Shown piece after piece: positions 14,457 to 15,271 of a stretch of 15,271 nt of DNA. Position 1 is the stretch's first letter, and each line of letters opens with the position of its first letter. Under the pieces are notes generated by a model that worked only from the letters and a program-made list of their open reading frames with translations, was not told the DNA's origin and did not search any database. The DNA is taken from positions 1 through 15,271 of the forward strand of contig CAYQBA010000117.1 of the NCBI GenBank assembly GCA_964415605.1, written 5' to 3'. Source of the DNA: UCB3 sp964415605 (lineage in GTDB: Bacteria > Chloroflexota > Anaerolineae > Epilineales > Epilineaceae). Both the position numbers and the translations under genes were made by a program.

Positions 14457-14987
14457 TCAACCCGTCACGCGCCGCACCCCCCGGTCGTCCACCTGCGCCC
14501 GCAGCGCCCCGATCGTCACGCCGAGCTCGGGATGGACCAGCGCGGGCGCGATGTCGGCCAGCGGCACGACGACGAACGCCCGCGTCGCCAGGCGCGGGTG
14601 CGGGATCCGCAGCGGCAGGCCGTCGTCCCCGGCCGGCTCGTCGACCCGCCGGTCGTCGTAGAGCAGGATGTCGATGTCGATCACCCGCGGCCCGAACCGG
14701 ATCGGGTCGTGCGCTGGCCGGCCGAGGGCCCGTTCGAGGGCCTTGAGCGCGCGGAGAAGGTCCCGCGGCGACAGGCCGGTCCGGGCCCGCACGACCTGGT
14801 TGAGAAACGCCGGTTGCGGGGCGTAGCCCACGGGATCCGTCTCGTAGACCGGCGACACCGCCTCGATGACGGCCAGGCCCGCCAGGCCGCGGCGGGCCGC
14901 CGCCAGCGCGGCCGCCCGGTCGCCGAGGTTGCCGCCGAGGCCGAGGTAAACCGTGTGCCCGCGGCTCAGCGGCGGATCCGCTGCCAC
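14457..14987 (-). CDS. folK: 2-amino-4-hydroxy-6-hydroxymethyldihydropteridine pyrophosphokinase
   Basis: This 176-residue HPPK transfers pyrophosphate from ATP to 6-hydroxymethyl-7,8-dihydropterin, the step before dihydropteroate synthase in folate synthesis. The family core is complete: YLGLGGNLGDR (14-24), SPVYETDPVG (45-54), FLNQVV (61-66), the signature RFGPRVIDIDIL (97-108) with its two magnesium-binding aspartates, and IPHPRL (128-133). The GTG at 14987 is the only standard start codon in frame before the conserved core, so it is the best choice although no strong ribosome site precedes it. It overlaps the end of the upstream gene by 22 nt, suggesting coupling. No folP or folB is in view. 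It converges on the isomerase gene with 24 nt between the stop codons. Confidence 0.93.
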   Translation of the reverse strand: MAADPPLSRGHTVYLGLGGNLGDRAAALAAARRGLAGLAVIEAVSPVYETDPVGYAPQPAFLNQVVRARTGLSPRDLLRALKALERALGRPAHDPIRFGPRVIDIDILLYDDRRVDEPAGDDGLPLRIPHPRLATRAFVVVPLADIAPALVHPELGVTIGALRAQVDDRGVRRVTG

Positions 14988-15271
14988 CCCAACGGCAGGT
15001 AGAGGCGCCGGCGCGCCGGCGTCGGCGAGGCCACAGGCGTGACCGTGGCGGACGGCGCGAGCGTGGCCGCCGCGGTCGCGGTCCTTGTCGCGGTCGGCGT
15101 GGCCGTCGCCGTGGCTGGTGGCTCGACCGTGGGCGTCGCGCCTTCGTCCGTCGGCGTGGCCGGCGGCTCGACCGTGGGCGTCGCGGACGCGGCCGGCGTC
15201 GCGCCTTCGTCCGTCGGCGTGGCCGTCGGGGGCGTTCCTGGCGCCGTGGCGCTTGCGGTCGGCGTCGGCGT
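14966..15271 (-). CDS. C-terminal Pro/Thr-rich stalk of a secreted protein (5' end outside window)
   Basis: An uninterrupted minus-strand frame enters at the window edge and stops with TGA at 14966-14968, giving 101 visible residues. About 80 of them are a Pro/Thr/Ala stalk with ATPT- and TATATPT-type runs and a repeated TDEGAT-P motif. The protein then ends ARRRLYLPLGWQRIRR. The stalk and the LYLPL end resemble the C-terminus of the M14 peptidase in this window. Such stalks are typical of exported or surface proteins, where they space a catalytic or binding domain from the wall or membrane. The functional domain lies beyond 15271, so no activity can be assigned. No start codon falls in this part, which is why it looks like non-coding repeat at first sight; the consistent stalk composition in this single frame and the in-frame stop support it as coding. 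Confidence 0.82.
   Translation of the reverse strand, partial: TPTPTASATAPGTPPTATPTDEGATPAASATPTVEPPATPTDEGATPTVEPPATATATPTATRTATAAATLAPSATVTPVASPTPARRRLYLPLGWQRIRR
15120..15224 (-). repeat. Direct repeats within the Pro/Thr stalk gene
   Basis: A 21-bp sequence occurs at 15120-15140 and 15165-15185, and a 30-bp sequence occurs identically at 15132-15161 and 15195-15224. All offsets (45 and 63 nt) are multiples of three, so the copies encode repeated peptide units and copy changes would keep the frame. Confidence 0.85.

Noticed and set aside
14416..14467. TGACGGGT / ACCCGTCA inverted repeat spanning the isomerase and folK stop codons
   Set aside because: The stem is 8 bp with a loop of about 36 nt and no T tract, too weak to call a bidirectional terminator.
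11036..14746. Very long plus-strand open frame (1236 codons) across the peptidase, isomerase and folK genes
   Set aside because: The frame is Arg/Gly/Ala-rich without motifs. Three well-supported genes occupy the same DNA in other frames or on the other strand. High GC content removes stop codons.
15001..15271. Non-coding or CRISPR-like repeat array at the right edge
   Set aside because: The repeats are irregular, their offsets are multiples of three, and one frame encodes a continuous Pro/Thr stalk with a terminal motif and stop.

Overview
The window is very GC-rich and gene-dense. I read it as chromosomal DNA of a Chloroflexota bacterium (Anaerolineae/Ardenticatenia-like). The reasons are: a clpC next to a YacL-type PIN-TRAM gene; a sugar isomerase that looks like the isomerase half of the fused transaldolase/isomerase family; and secreted proteins with Pro/Thr-rich stalks ending in a short [YF]LP[LV] motif close to the C-terminus, which I associate with this phylum. 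The phylum is inference; the genes are clear. I see no insertion sequence, phage gene, CRISPR array, tRNA or rRNA.

Layout. At 2-727 (+) lies the 3' end of a TPR protein. It converges on a minus-strand block running 6453 to 834, transcribed in the order PIN-TRAM membrane RNase (yacL-like), ridA, four-domain S1 protein, clpC ATPase. The first two genes are 6 nt apart and probably cotranscribed. The S1 gene has its own well-formed promoter at 4747-4775. From about 6740 the plus strand takes over with an exported 883-residue protein carrying eleven copies of an Asp/Gly/Tyr motif (D-x-x-G-[DN]-D-x-Y, roughly 26-28 residues apart), followed by a strong hairpin terminator. Then come an orphan 165-residue protein, a secreted M14 zinc carboxypeptidase, and a glucose-6-phosphate isomerase homologue whose start lies 3 nt after the peptidase stop. 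On the minus strand at the right edge are folK and, overlapping its start, the C-terminal Pro/Thr-rich stalk of a secreted protein that begins outside the window.

How the parts fit. The minus block joins protein quality control (ClpC unfoldase), RNA handling (PIN-TRAM, S1) and metabolite damage control (RidA). The plus block is mainly about the cell surface: a repeat protein, a peptidase and a stalked protein, with sugar and folate metabolism genes between them.

The observations most worth a second look are the D-x-x-G-D-D-x-Y repeat protein with its unassigned N-terminal module, the shared [YF]LP[LV] tail of two otherwise unrelated exported proteins, and the isomerase that keeps a linker-like N-terminus without the transaldolase domain.
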